Below the pieces are notes generated by a model. The model searched no databases, was not told the origin of the DNA, and worked only from the letters and a program-made list of their open reading frames with translations. A stretch of DNA of 64,000 nt from JAAZNF01 sp964561025 (lineage in GTDB: Bacteria > Myxococcota > B64-G9): assembly GCA_964561025.1 (NCBI GenBank), contig CAZLNM010000005.1:1-64000 (forward strand), given 5' to 3'. How positions within the stretch are numbered: the stretch's first letter is position 1; the number at the start of each line of letters is the position of its first letter. Below are positions 25,002 to 33,898 of this stretch, piece after piece. The position numbers were made by a program, and so were the translations under genes.

Positions 25002-26522
25002 TCAGGCGCCGCGCAGGGCTTGCTCGCGCAGCGCCGCTTTGTGGATCTTGCCGGAGCTTCCCTTGGGGAGCTCCGGCAGCACGGTCACCTGGCGCGGGAT
25101 CTTGAAACGGGCCAGCTTCTTCCGGCAGTGCTCCAGAATGGTGGCCGCGTCCGGGCCCGGGCCGCGCAGCGCCACGAAGGCATGGCCCACCTCGCCCCAC
25201 TTGGCGTCGGGCACGCCCACCACCGCCGCCTCCACCACCTCCGGGATCTCGTGCAGCACGCGCTCGATCTCCGCCGGGTACACGTTCTCGCCGCCGCTCT
25301 TGTACATCTCCTTGAGGCGCCCGACGACGAAATGATAGCCCTCCTCGTCCTGGCGGAACAGATCCCCGGTGGCGAACCACCCGTCGGGGGTGAAGGCGGC
25401 CCGGGTCGCCTCGGGGTTGTTGAAGTACCCCGCGCACACCGTGGGCCCGCGCAGCTGCAGCTCGCCGACCTCGCCCCGCGCCACCACCCGCTCTCCCACC
25501 GCCAGCCGGGTGTCGAGGTGCATCACCGGAAAGCCCACCGAGCCGGCCTTGCGCACCGCGTCCCGCTCGTGCAGCACGAAGCAGTTGGGGCCGACCTCGG
25601 TGAGCCCGTACCCTTGCTTGAAGACGATGCCGAACTTCTGGAAGGCCTCGATCAGCGGCACCGGGCAGGCCTGGCCGCCGCTGATGAAGAAGCGCACCGC
25701 CCCGAGATCGACGCGGGCCAGCTCTCCGGAGTCGAGCATCATCTGGAACATGGTGGGCACGGCGAAGAGCACCGTCAGGCGGTGACGGGCGACGGCGCGC
25801 ACGGTCTCGGCGGCGTCGAACTTGCGGGAGAGCACCACCGTGCCGCCGCGGTGGAGCAGGGGCAGCGTCAGCACGCTCCAGCCGCCGGTGTGGAAGAACG
25901 GCGTGTGGGTCAGCGTGGAGTCGTCCTGGCGCAGGTCCCAGCCGATGCCGGTGTTGATCGAGTTCCAGGTGATGGTGCCGTGGGTCAGGATGGCGCCCTT
26001 GGGCCGTCCGGTGGTGCCGCTGGTGTAGAGCAGCATGAGCGGGGTCTCTTCTTTCACGTCCAAGACGCCGGGCTCTTCGGCGGCGTTTGCCAGACGGCGG
26101 GCGAAGCCTCCGTCTCCGTCATCATCGAAGTCCAGGACCGGGCCCTGCCATTTTTGAGGATCGATCCGGCCCGGCACCTCGCGCGTGTCCGCGCCCACGC
26201 ACAGGAGCTTGGGAGCGCAGTCGGAGAGCACGTAGGCCACCTCGTCGGCGGCGAGCCTCCAGTTGATGGGCACCAACACCGCTCCCAGTCGCGCCGCGCC
26301 GAAGAAAAGCAGCACGTGCTCCCAGCGATTGAGCCCCAGCAGCGCCACCCGATCCCCCGGGCGCACGCCGAAGTCTCGCCGCAGCACGAGCGCCGCCCGT
26401 CGGGACAGGCGCGCCAGTTCGGCGTACGAGAAGCTGCGGTCGCAGCCGAGGTCGATCAAGGCGACCTTTCCGCCCAGCAGCGGCTCCCATCGCTCCAGCC
26501 AGTTCGCGCAGTTGATGGACAT
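25002..26522 (-). CDS. AMP-forming acyl-CoA synthetase
   Basis: A 506-residue enzyme of the ANL superfamily that activates a carboxylic acid with ATP and CoA. The P-loop-like motif is LLYTSGTTGRPKGA, followed by GYGLTEVGP, the ATP-ribose motif GWFATGDLF and the C-terminal hinge/catalytic region VGRLKEMYKSGGENVYPAEIE with Lys in PKGSSGKIHK. All catalytic motifs are intact. Start ATG 26522 follows AAGGAGG; the upstream in-frame ATG at 26576 would lie within the -35 region. It precedes phaC by 20 bases, so it presumably supplies hydroxyacyl-CoA or fatty acyl-CoA for PHA synthesis. Confidence 0.95.
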   Translation of the reverse strand: MSINCANWLERWEPLLGGKVALIDLGCDRSFSYAELARLSRRAALVLRRDFGVRPGDRVALLGLNRWEHVLLFFGAARLGAVLVPINWRLAADEVAYVLSDCAPKLLCVGADTREVPGRIDPQKWQGPVLDFDDDGDGGFARRLANAAEEPGVLDVKEETPLMLLYTSGTTGRPKGAILTHGTITWNSINTGIGWDLRQDDSTLTHTPFFHTGGWSVLTLPLLHRGGTVVLSRKFDAAETVRAVARHRLTVLFAVPTMFQMMLDSGELARVDLGAVRFFISGGQACPVPLIEAFQKFGIVFKQGYGLTEVGPNCFVLHERDAVRKAGSVGFPVMHLDTRLAVGERVVARGEVGELQLRGPTVCAGYFNNPEATRAAFTPDGWFATGDLFRQDEEGYHFVVGRLKEMYKSGGENVYPAEIERVLHEIPEVVEAAVVGVPDAKWGEVGHAFVALRGPGPDAATILEHCRKKLARFKIPRQVTVLPELPKGSSGKIHKAALREQALRGA

Positions 26523-26547
26523 GGACGCCTCCTTGTGGTTGGGCCCG

Positions 26548-26576
26548 ATTATGCGGATGCACAATACTAATGTCAA
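26548..26576 (-). promoter_or_regulatory. Promoter and candidate PhaR site of the ligase-phaC operon
   Basis: On the minus strand TTGACA (26576-26571), a 17-base spacer and CATAAT (26553-26548), a near-consensus sigma-70-type promoter. The shared site, TGCGGATGCACAATA on the plus strand (26552-26566), fills most of the spacer, a position fit for repression. Confidence 0.7.
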
Positions 26577-26669
26577 GAGGTTTTTTGCAAGTGCGATATT
26601 TCAAGCGGAGCCGCGTTGTTGATAATGTTTATATATATTGAGATATTGCGCGATATGTCGGATTGGTGC

Positions 26670-26698
26670 TTGACAAAATATGTTGCGATGCACAATAT
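26670..26698 (+). promoter_or_regulatory. Promoter and candidate PhaR site of the phasin-like gene
   Basis: TTGACA (26670-26675), a 17-base spacer and CAATAT (26693-26698). The shared site TTGCGATGCACAATA (26683-26697) covers the spacer and the -10 box. The geometry mirrors the divergent ligase promoter. Confidence 0.62.
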
Positions 26699-26743
26699 AT
26701 CGCCGTCGCCGGGATGGGCCCGGCGCCTACAAGGAGTGATGCC

Positions 26744-27028
26744 ATGTCGAACACGACCCAGACCAATTCCCGCCTGCCCCACCAGGAAGCCGCGGCCGCC
26801 TTCCAGCAGATGGTGAACGCACAGCTTCAGCGGATCGCCGAGCTGCACCGCGAGATGGAGCGCCACGAGCGCCAGGGCCTGGAGCAGGCCCAGGCCGCCA
26901 TCGACGAGCTGTCCCGGGCCATGAAAGAGGCGGTGGCCCAGTCCGCGCGCATCTCCGCCGAGTGGCGCGCGCTGGCCATGCAGAGCGCCGAGAAGGCCCA
27001 GGAGATGTTCAGCCGCTTCGAAGCCTGA
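26744..27028 (+). CDS. Phasin-like small helical protein
   Basis: A 94-residue protein that should be one or two long amphipathic helices (about 20-90), with phasin-like composition: Ala, Gln, Glu, Met and regularly spaced hydrophobics (AELHREMERHERQGLEQAQ). Phasins coat PHA granules and are the classic target of PhaR. The start ATG 26744 has AAGGAG 8 bases upstream; longer starts in frame lack this. It is divergent from the ligase-phaC operon, with promoters in an AT-rich 220-base gap carrying two copies of the shared operator. The assignment rests on composition and context, not on a diagnostic motif. Confidence 0.75.
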   Translation: MSNTTQTNSRLPHQEAAAAFQQMVNAQLQRIAELHREMERHERQGLEQAQAAIDELSRAMKEAVAQSARISAEWRALAMQSAEKAQEMFSRFEA

Positions 27029-27035
27029 GGCTCCG

Positions 27036-28075
<1,040 letters not shown>

Positions 28076-28079
<4 letters not shown>

Positions 28080-29092
28080 GGTGTTTCTCCTCGGGAAAGA
28101 TTCGCAGGCGACAGGCCCTCGGCGGCGATCTCCGAGAGCCACTCGTCGCGGCAGCCGCAGTCGAGGGCCAGCAGATCGGAAAGCCGCTGGCTGGCGTTGA
28201 ACTCGGAGAGCGCTTTGCGCAGGCGCGCCGAGCAGCGCTCGCAGTTGCGCGGCCGGTGCGAGGCGCTCATCCCCTCGTCGCTGAGGCCCACCTGGATGCG
28301 GCCGAGCGCGTGGGTGTGCACCAGCACGGCCAGCACCGACCACAGCCAGGGCGGGCGGTAGCGGCCCTCGTCGCAGGCGCGCGCGAGCGGGGTGCCCGGC
28401 ACCACGAAACACGGCTCCAGCGCCACGCGCGTCGGCAGCGAAAGCTCGCGCCCTGTCTCGAACACCCGCCGGATGGTGGCCACGGCGTCGAGCAGCGCTT
28501 CCCCCTCGCGGGTGTCCATGGGTTTTTGCAGGACATACACCACCAGGCCGAGCCCCGCCGCTGCCACCCGGGCCGCGGCCGCGGCGAAGTCATCGAAGGA
28601 GAAGCCCTTGTGGATGCGCGACAGCAGGACCGGGCTGGCGCTCTCCAGGCCGATGGCGATCTCCAGCGCTTTTCCGGCGCAGGCGTCGCGCGCCGCGCCC
28701 AGCCGCTCGGGCGTGGCGTACTCCGGCCGGGTCTCGACCAGCAGCGAGCGCACCGCCGGGTGCGCCGCGCCGATCCGCAAGAGCTCCGCCTGGGCGGAGG
28801 CGGGGATCTCGTCCGGGTTGAAGAACGATCCCGAGCAGAAGAGATCGAGCTCGACCGGGCCTGCTTCTGCCGCGGGGATCCGCCGCAGCGCCTCTTCCAG
28901 TTGGGCCGCGAGCTCCGCCGGGCCCACCGGCCGCGAGGTCCCGAAGGCGGCCGCGAAGCCGCAGTTGGTGCACCCGCCCGTGCGGCGCGCCCAGGCGCAG
29001 CCGGGCGCGGCCAGCACCACCATCAGGCGGTGACCCGGCCGGCCGGCCACCGTGCCGCGGATCCACTCGACCTGGGCGGGGAGCGAACTCAT
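28076..29092 (-). CDS. Radical SAM protein of the RaSEA/Elp3-like type
   Basis: A 338-residue protein. The presumed [4Fe-4S]/SAM cysteines are C32, C41 and C44 (spacing CX8CX2C in GCAWARRTGGCTNCGF). That context, with the extended first spacing, recalls the archaeosine-pathway radical SAM family rather than the usual CX3CX2C. The TIM-barrel strands include LDLFCSGSFFNPDEIP, VETRPEY and IAIGLESAS. Further Cys clusters near the C-terminus (NCERCSAR; CGCRDEW) could hold a second metal site. Start and stop overlap the neighbouring genes by 4 bases each. Archaeosine itself is not expected in bacteria, so the substrate is open. Confidence 0.78.
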
Positions 29093-30852
29093 CGCGCCTT
29101 GGGGTTCGGCACCAGGAAGGGACCCAGCGCCAGCGCGTCCATGGAGGAGCGCAGGAAGGTGTCGAGCGCCTGGTCCGGCGTGGTGACGATGGGCTCGCCG
29201 ATGTTGAAGGAGGTGTTCAGCAGCATGGGGATGCCCACCCGCCGCTCGAAGGCGGCGATGGCCTCGGCGTACAGCGGATCGATCTCGGGGGTGACCTCGT
29301 GGATGCGGGCGGTGGCCTTGCCGGTACTGCCGTTCTCCTGGACCACGGCGGGGATGATCTGGGATGCGCGCCGGTTGGAGAGCGGCAGCGCGGCCAGCAT
29401 GAAGCGCCGGGCCAGAAGATCCGCGGGCTGCTCGAAGAAGCGGGCCACGCCCGAGGCCAGCACCGAGGGGGCGAAGGGCCGGAAGCTCTCGCGCATCTTG
29501 ACGCGCAGGTTGAGCCGGTTGCGGCTGTCGAAGCGCGTGGGGTCGGCCAGGATCGAGCGGTGCCCCAGGGCGCGCGGCCCCACCTCCTGCCGGCCCTGGA
29601 ACCAGGCCACGATCTCTCCCCGCTCCACGCGGGCAGCGGCCTCCTCGGCGATGGAATCCGGGCGCTGGTAGAGAAGACCCCGCCGGCGCAGCGCCTCCTC
29701 CATCTCCGCGACGGTGTAGCCGGGCCCCCAGAAGGCGTGCGTCATCGGGGAGGGGCGCCGGCCCTCGTGGTGGAAGTCGATGAGCAGGGCGGCCCCCAGT
29801 GCGGTGCCGGCGTCGTTCGCCATGGGCTGCACCCAGATGCGCCGAAACGGCGTGCGCGCGGCGATCTCGTAGGTGGCCACGCAGTTGAGCGCCACGCCTC
29901 CGGCCAGGCACAGGTCGACCACGGGCTGCGCGCGGCCCTCGTTCAGGCGAGCGTACAGCCGCCGGCACAGGTGGACCAGCACCTCCTGGGTCTGGACCTG
30001 CAGGGCGGCGGCGATGGACGCCTCCTCGTAGCGGTCCACCACCACGCGCCGGCGCGGGCCGAAGTGCCGCTCGAGGCCCGAGAAGTCGTCGGTGCGGAAA
30101 CGGAAGGCCTCGTTGTCCACCTCGAACAGCCCCCCGGGCACCTCGTGAAAGATCTCTCGCATCGAGCGCAGGTAGTCCTTGCCGGTCAGCTCGCCGACGG
30201 GATCGGTGATGCAGGCATACCCCATCACCTTGCCCGGGCCGCTGTACACGTCGAAGCCCAAGAACTCCGACATCCGCTCCCACACGAACCCGATGGAGTT
30301 CGGGTACCTTGCGTTTTCCTCCTCAATCAAAGCCTTGCTCGTCCCCACGCCCAGCCAGGTGGAGCCGATCTCGCCGATGCCGTCCACCACCAGTACCGCG
30401 GCTTCCGAAAACGGGGAGGCCAGGAACGCGGAGGCGGCGTGGCACAGGTGGTGGGGAAGAAAGGTGAAGTTCGCCTGCGGAGCGTAAGCGCGGAGCTTGT
30501 CGCGGGCCAGCAGGTTGTGCCGGTAGAAGATCTCCTCGCCCTCGGGCGTTCCCCAGTCGTTGGGTTTCACCCGGTGGCGGTCGGGCAAGCGGGAGTTCCC
30601 CGCCTTGCGCATCTCTGGATCCAGGGCGTAACCGATGTCGGTGATGTCCTTCCAACCGACTCCGCCTTGCGCAAGGCACCAGGCCATGGCCTGTTCGGGG
30701 AGCTCGTCCGGGTTGTCGATGCGGGAGTGTTTGCCGTGGCGCACGCGGTTGAAGCGCTCCTCCTCGGCCATGGCGACGATCTCGCCATCTCGCACCAGGC
30801 AGGCGGCGGACTCGTGGTAGGCGGTGTTGACGCCCAGGCAAAGACGGCTCAT
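29089..30852 (-). CDS. Carbamoyltransferase (NodU/CmcH/TobZ family)
   Basis: A 587-residue enzyme that transfers a carbamoyl group from carbamoyl phosphate via carbamoyl-AMP to a hydroxyl. The N-terminal Kae1-like domain begins CLGVNTAYHESAACLV and carries the metal-binding HHLCHAASA, plus VDGIGE and LAGGVALNC. The C-terminal domain has the hallmark GRQEVGPRALGHRSILADP and NTSFNIGEPIV. In known systems these enzymes decorate antibiotics and Nod factors. Start ATG 30852 has GGAGGAGG upstream. First gene of the coupled operon with the radical SAM protein and threonine aldolase. Confidence 0.93.
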   Translation of the reverse strand: MSRLCLGVNTAYHESAACLVRDGEIVAMAEEERFNRVRHGKHSRIDNPDELPEQAMAWCLAQGGVGWKDITDIGYALDPEMRKAGNSRLPDRHRVKPNDWGTPEGEEIFYRHNLLARDKLRAYAPQANFTFLPHHLCHAASAFLASPFSEAAVLVVDGIGEIGSTWLGVGTSKALIEEENARYPNSIGFVWERMSEFLGFDVYSGPGKVMGYACITDPVGELTGKDYLRSMREIFHEVPGGLFEVDNEAFRFRTDDFSGLERHFGPRRRVVVDRYEEASIAAALQVQTQEVLVHLCRRLYARLNEGRAQPVVDLCLAGGVALNCVATYEIAARTPFRRIWVQPMANDAGTALGAALLIDFHHEGRRPSPMTHAFWGPGYTVAEMEEALRRRGLLYQRPDSIAEEAAARVERGEIVAWFQGRQEVGPRALGHRSILADPTRFDSRNRLNLRVKMRESFRPFAPSVLASGVARFFEQPADLLARRFMLAALPLSNRRASQIIPAVVQENGSTGKATARIHEVTPEIDPLYAEAIAAFERRVGIPMLLNTSFNIGEPIVTTPDQALDTFLRSSMDALALGPFLVPNPKAR

Positions 30853-31013
30853 GAGGACCTCCTCCGAAAGCTCCGTGCGCGGCGAGGAGCTTACCATCGG
30901 CCCGGTCAGCGCACAAACCGCAGCCCGGGTTGCCATCCGCGCTCGGGGTGTGCTAAGCATGATCTCGTCGTGTGTGGGTCGGTCGGTGGGTTGGCGGGCG
31001 TGCGGGAGGGGAC

Positions 31014-32570
31014 ATGGGCCGCAGGAGTTCCAAGGGCGCCTCGGGCGCGATCGACTGGGAGAGGGTGTTTCAGGCGCTGGACTACCCGGCGATGCTGCTC
31101 GATGAAGCGCACACCGTGGTGGCGGCCAACCCCGCCAGCGAAAAGATGCTGGAGCAGCCGGCGGGGGCCCTGCTCGGCCGCAAGTGCTTCCACCTGTTCC
31201 ACTCGCCGGAGAGCCAGGCGCCTCCCTCCGGTTGCCCCCACCGCCGCTTGCTCGAGTCCGGCGCCGGTGGCACCGTGGTGATGGAGATGGAGACGGTCAG
31301 GGGCGTCTTCCTGGTGTCCTCCACGCCCGTCTCGAACGCGAGCGGAGGATCCGCGCTCTACCTCCACCTGGCCACCGACATCTCGCTGCTGAAAAAGGAA
31401 GAGAACGAGCGGCGCCGCCTGGAGCAACAGCTGTTCCACACCGAGAAGATGGACGCCATCGGACGGATGGCCTCTGGCATCGCGCACGACTTCAACAACC
31501 TGCTCTCGGCCATCATGGGCTTTTCGGACCTGGCCTGCATGGAGCTGCCGCCGGGACACCCGGCCCGCGCCAGCCTGGACGAGGTCCGCTCTGCCGGCCG
31601 GCGCGCCACCGAGCTCACGCGCCAGCTGCTCGCCCTGGGGCGGCGCGATGCCGGCGAGACCGAGGTGCTGGATCTCGGCCAGGAGGTGGCCCGGCAGGAA
31701 TCTTTGCTGCGGCGGGTGATCACCGAGCCGGTGGCCATCGACCTCTTCGTCCCCGAGGAGCCGGTGGCCATCCGGGGCAACGCCACGCAGCTCCAGCAGA
31801 TCCTGCTCAACCTGGCGCTGAACGCCCGGGACGCCATGCCGAATGGCGGGCGGCTCTCCATCCGGGTCGATCCGGTGGAGCTGGATCGTCCCGAGGAGGC
31901 CCACTTCTTGAGTCTCGCGCCGGGGGCGTACGCCGCGCTGCTGGTGGGCGACACCGGCAAGGGCATGGACGAGCAGGTGCGCGCGCACCTCTTCGAGCCG
32001 TTCTTCACCACCAAGCCCCGCAACCGTGGCACCGGGCTCGGGCTGGCCACGGTGCACAACCTCGTCAAGCACCATGGCGGCGGCATCCATGTGGACAGCG
32101 CCCCGGGGCGAGGGACGCGGGTCAAGGTGCTGTTCCCGCGCTGCTTCGAGGCGCCCTCCCGCCCGTCCGTGTTCGTGGAGCGAGACCCGGGAGCGCTCTC
32201 GCCACAGGTGGTGCTGGTGGTCGAGGACGACGACAGCGTGCGGCGGCTGGCGTGCCACATGCTTCGCGCCCACGGGTTCTCCCCGCTCGAGGCCCGGACG
32301 GCGGAGGAGGCGCTGCACGTGGCCGCTTCGCAGGCCAGCGCCGTCCGGCTGCTCCTGGCGGATGTGATCTTGCCGGACCGGGACGGGCGGACGCTGGCCG
32401 AGGAGCTGAAGTCCCGCCTGCCCGGCCTGCGGGTGCTGCTCATGTCGGGCTACACCGACGACGTCATGGCCCGCCACGGAGTGGACCGGCAGGGGATGGC
32501 GTTTCTGCGCAAGCCGTTCTCGGTCACCGATCTGCTCGAGGCGGTGCAGCGGGTGTCGGGCAACTCCTGA
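31014..32570 (+). CDS. Hybrid sensor histidine kinase (PAS-HisKA-HATPase-receiver)
   Basis: A 518-residue cytoplasmic kinase with no membrane segment. A PAS-like domain (about 12-125) has a Cys-rich heme- or metal-style region (CFHLFHS, GCPHRR). The H-box GIAHDFNNLLSAIMG (near residue 160) holds the phospho-His. The ATPase domain has N-box LNLALNARDAMP, G1 VGDTGKGMD, F-box FEPFFTTK and G2 GTGLGLATV. The receiver (about 395-515) has EDDDS, phospho-Asp in LLADVILP and Lys in LRKPF. All catalytic residues are present. The start ATG 31014 follows GGGAGGGG. Divergent from the carbamoyltransferase operon; its target is not encoded next to it. Confidence 0.9.
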   Translation: MGRRSSKGASGAIDWERVFQALDYPAMLLDEAHTVVAANPASEKMLEQPAGALLGRKCFHLFHSPESQAPPSGCPHRRLLESGAGGTVVMEMETVRGVFLVSSTPVSNASGGSALYLHLATDISLLKKEENERRRLEQQLFHTEKMDAIGRMASGIAHDFNNLLSAIMGFSDLACMELPPGHPARASLDEVRSAGRRATELTRQLLALGRRDAGETEVLDLGQEVARQESLLRRVITEPVAIDLFVPEEPVAIRGNATQLQQILLNLALNARDAMPNGGRLSIRVDPVELDRPEEAHFLSLAPGAYAALLVGDTGKGMDEQVRAHLFEPFFTTKPRNRGTGLGLATVHNLVKHHGGGIHVDSAPGRGTRVKVLFPRCFEAPSRPSVFVERDPGALSPQVVLVVEDDDSVRRLACHMLRAHGFSPLEARTAEEALHVAASQASAVRLLLADVILPDRDGRTLAEELKSRLPGLRVLLMSGYTDDVMARHGVDRQGMAFLRKPFSVTDLLEAVQRVSGNS

Positions 32571-32706
32571 GCAGCTCCTCGGTAACGGGCATTTCTGGCA
32601 GCGGTGCTTCTTGAGCTTGCGTGGCGAGTGGCATCGGAAAAGCCGCTTGGCGAACGCATGGCACGAAGAGCCAGCGCGTTTGCCCACAATGGAGAGTGAA
32701 AGGGAC

Positions 32707-33381
32707 ATGAACTTCGCGAACGCTATCCCGGGGCGTGGGTGGTGGATCTCTTTCGTGCTCGCCGGGGCCGTCTTGGGCGTGCCCTCCGGCAGCGCCCAGG
32801 GCCAGCCCGTGACACCGTCGCTCGAGAGCGTGGCCGAGCGGCAGGACGTGACGGCCTTTTTACCCTTGTTGCGCTCGGGCGACCTGACCCTGGTGGAGTC
32901 TCGTTCCGACGGAAAGCTCAAGCAGGTCACGGTGTTGGGGCTGGTGGCGGCGCCGCCGCAGCGGGTGTGGGACGCGCTCACCGACTATGCCCACTACCGG
33001 GATTTCATGCCGTCGCTGGCCGAGTTCGAGATCGTACGACGCGAAGGGGACGAGGTGGTGGCAGCGTACGAGGTGGAGGTCCCCGGCAGCAACCTGGAGT
33101 ACCGCTTGCGGCACCGCCACCGGCCACCGACGCGCGTGGACATCTCGCTGGCCGACGCGGACGGCGACATCCGCACCGGCGCCTGGCGCTGGGACCTGGT
33201 GGCCTGCGCTGGCGGCCAGCATACCATCGTGCTGTACACCCTGTACACCGACGTGCGCGAGTCGAGCTGGATCGTGCGCCAGGTGCTCAAGTCGCAGCCG
33301 GCCATGGAGCACGCCATGAACGTGGCCACCGGGCTGCTCACTCTCTCCGCCGTGCGCCGCTGGGCCGAAAAGGCTCGTTAA
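32707..33381 (+). CDS. Exported SRPBCC (START/RatA-like) domain protein
   Basis: A 224-residue protein with an N-terminal signal (GRGWWISFVLAGAVLGVPSGSAQG). The mature part has the helix-grip pattern of the SRPBCC superfamily: VAAPPQRVWDALTDYAHYRDFMPSLAEFEIV is the typical opening, followed by a curved sheet and a closing helix with SQPAMEHAMNVATGLL. Such domains bind hydrophobic ligands. No signature distinguishes a polyketide-cyclase, Coq10-like or lipid-transfer role. ATG 32707 was preferred because it starts the signal peptide; an ATG at 32689 would add six residues. Just downstream lies the repeat-flanked assembly gap. Confidence 0.75.
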   Translation: MNFANAIPGRGWWISFVLAGAVLGVPSGSAQGQPVTPSLESVAERQDVTAFLPLLRSGDLTLVESRSDGKLKQVTVLGLVAAPPQRVWDALTDYAHYRDFMPSLAEFEIVRREGDEVVAAYEVEVPGSNLEYRLRHRHRPPTRVDISLADADGDIRTGAWRWDLVACAGGQHTIVLYTLYTDVRESSWIVRQVLKSQPAMEHAMNVATGLLTLSAVRRWAEKAR

Positions 33382-33400
33382 CCGCTGAAAGGACACGAAA

Positions 33401-33505
33401 GGCGCGCCGCCAACGGGTCCCCGGAGGCGCGGCTGCTGGCGATGAGTCCTCCCNNNNNNNNNNACTCATCTGGCGCGCCGCGAACGGGTGACCGGAGGCG
33501 CGGCT
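33401..33505. repeat. Two 34-base direct repeats around an assembly gap
   Basis: Copies at 33401-33434 and 33472-33505 agree at 31 of 34 positions, both beginning GGCGCGCCGC and ending GGAGGCGCGGCT. Between them GATGAGT (33441-33447) and ACTCATC (33464-33470) are inverted complements on either side of the Ns. This could be a tandem or palindromic repeat family that assembly could not resolve. Confidence 0.8.
33454..33463. other. Assembly gap (10 Ns)
   Basis: Ten undetermined bases. The true length missing is unknown, and the flanking repeats suggest that additional repeat units may be collapsed here. Confidence 0.98.
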
Positions 33506-33557
33506 TGGAAGTCGCGCCGTGATGCGTCCTGTGGATTGACTCGGCAACAGCGGAAAC

Positions 33558-33740
33558 TCAGTCGCGGGTGCGGTACCAGAAGGTGATGGTGAGGCAGTGG
33601 AACTCCTCGTCCGAGGACTGCGTGACCGAGACGTCGCGGATCTCCTTGGGCGGCGCGCTGTGCAGCCACTCGTTGATCCGGTCCCCCAGCCCGACCCGCT
33701 CTTTCGCCTTGCTCGCGGAGAACACCTTGATCCCTTCCAT
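33558..33740 (-). CDS. Small hypothetical protein (60 aa)
   Basis: A 60-residue basic/acidic mixed protein starting MEGIKVFSASKAKERVGLGD. The case for a real gene is the well-placed GGAGGGAG upstream of ATG 33740, ordinary codon use, and a compact composition with a hydrophobic strand near the end (EEFHCLTITFWYR). It resembles small conserved proteins but I cannot name a family. It is divergent from the flavoprotein operon. Confidence 0.65.
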   Translation of the reverse strand: MEGIKVFSASKAKERVGLGDRINEWLHSAPPKEIRDVSVTQSSDEEFHCLTITFWYRTRD

Positions 33741-33792
33741 GCTCCCTCCGGCTCCTCGCGCGTACACCGCCGATGGTTCCACAACCGCCGAT

Positions 33793-33823
33793 CCCTGTCA
33801 AATGCAGGGGTTTTCTTTTGACA
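33793..33823. promoter_or_regulatory. Divergent promoter region with short inverted repeat
   Basis: TTGACA on the plus strand (33818-33823) and the complement of TTGACA (33796-33801) for the minus strand lie back to back between the small protein and the flavoprotein operon. CCCTG (33793-33797) and CAGGG (33805-33809) form an inverted repeat over the minus-strand -35 box. The -10 boxes are weak. Confidence 0.4.
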
Positions 33824-33898
33824 ACGAATGCGCCATCGGATACCTAGCTAGCCCGAGGGGGTGGATGGCCCGCCGCGCGCCGGCGCGGGAGGTGGAAC

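Noticed and set aside
32571..32706. Small gene upstream of the SRPBCC protein
   Set aside because: The open frame is only an extension without signal peptide or ribosome binding site.
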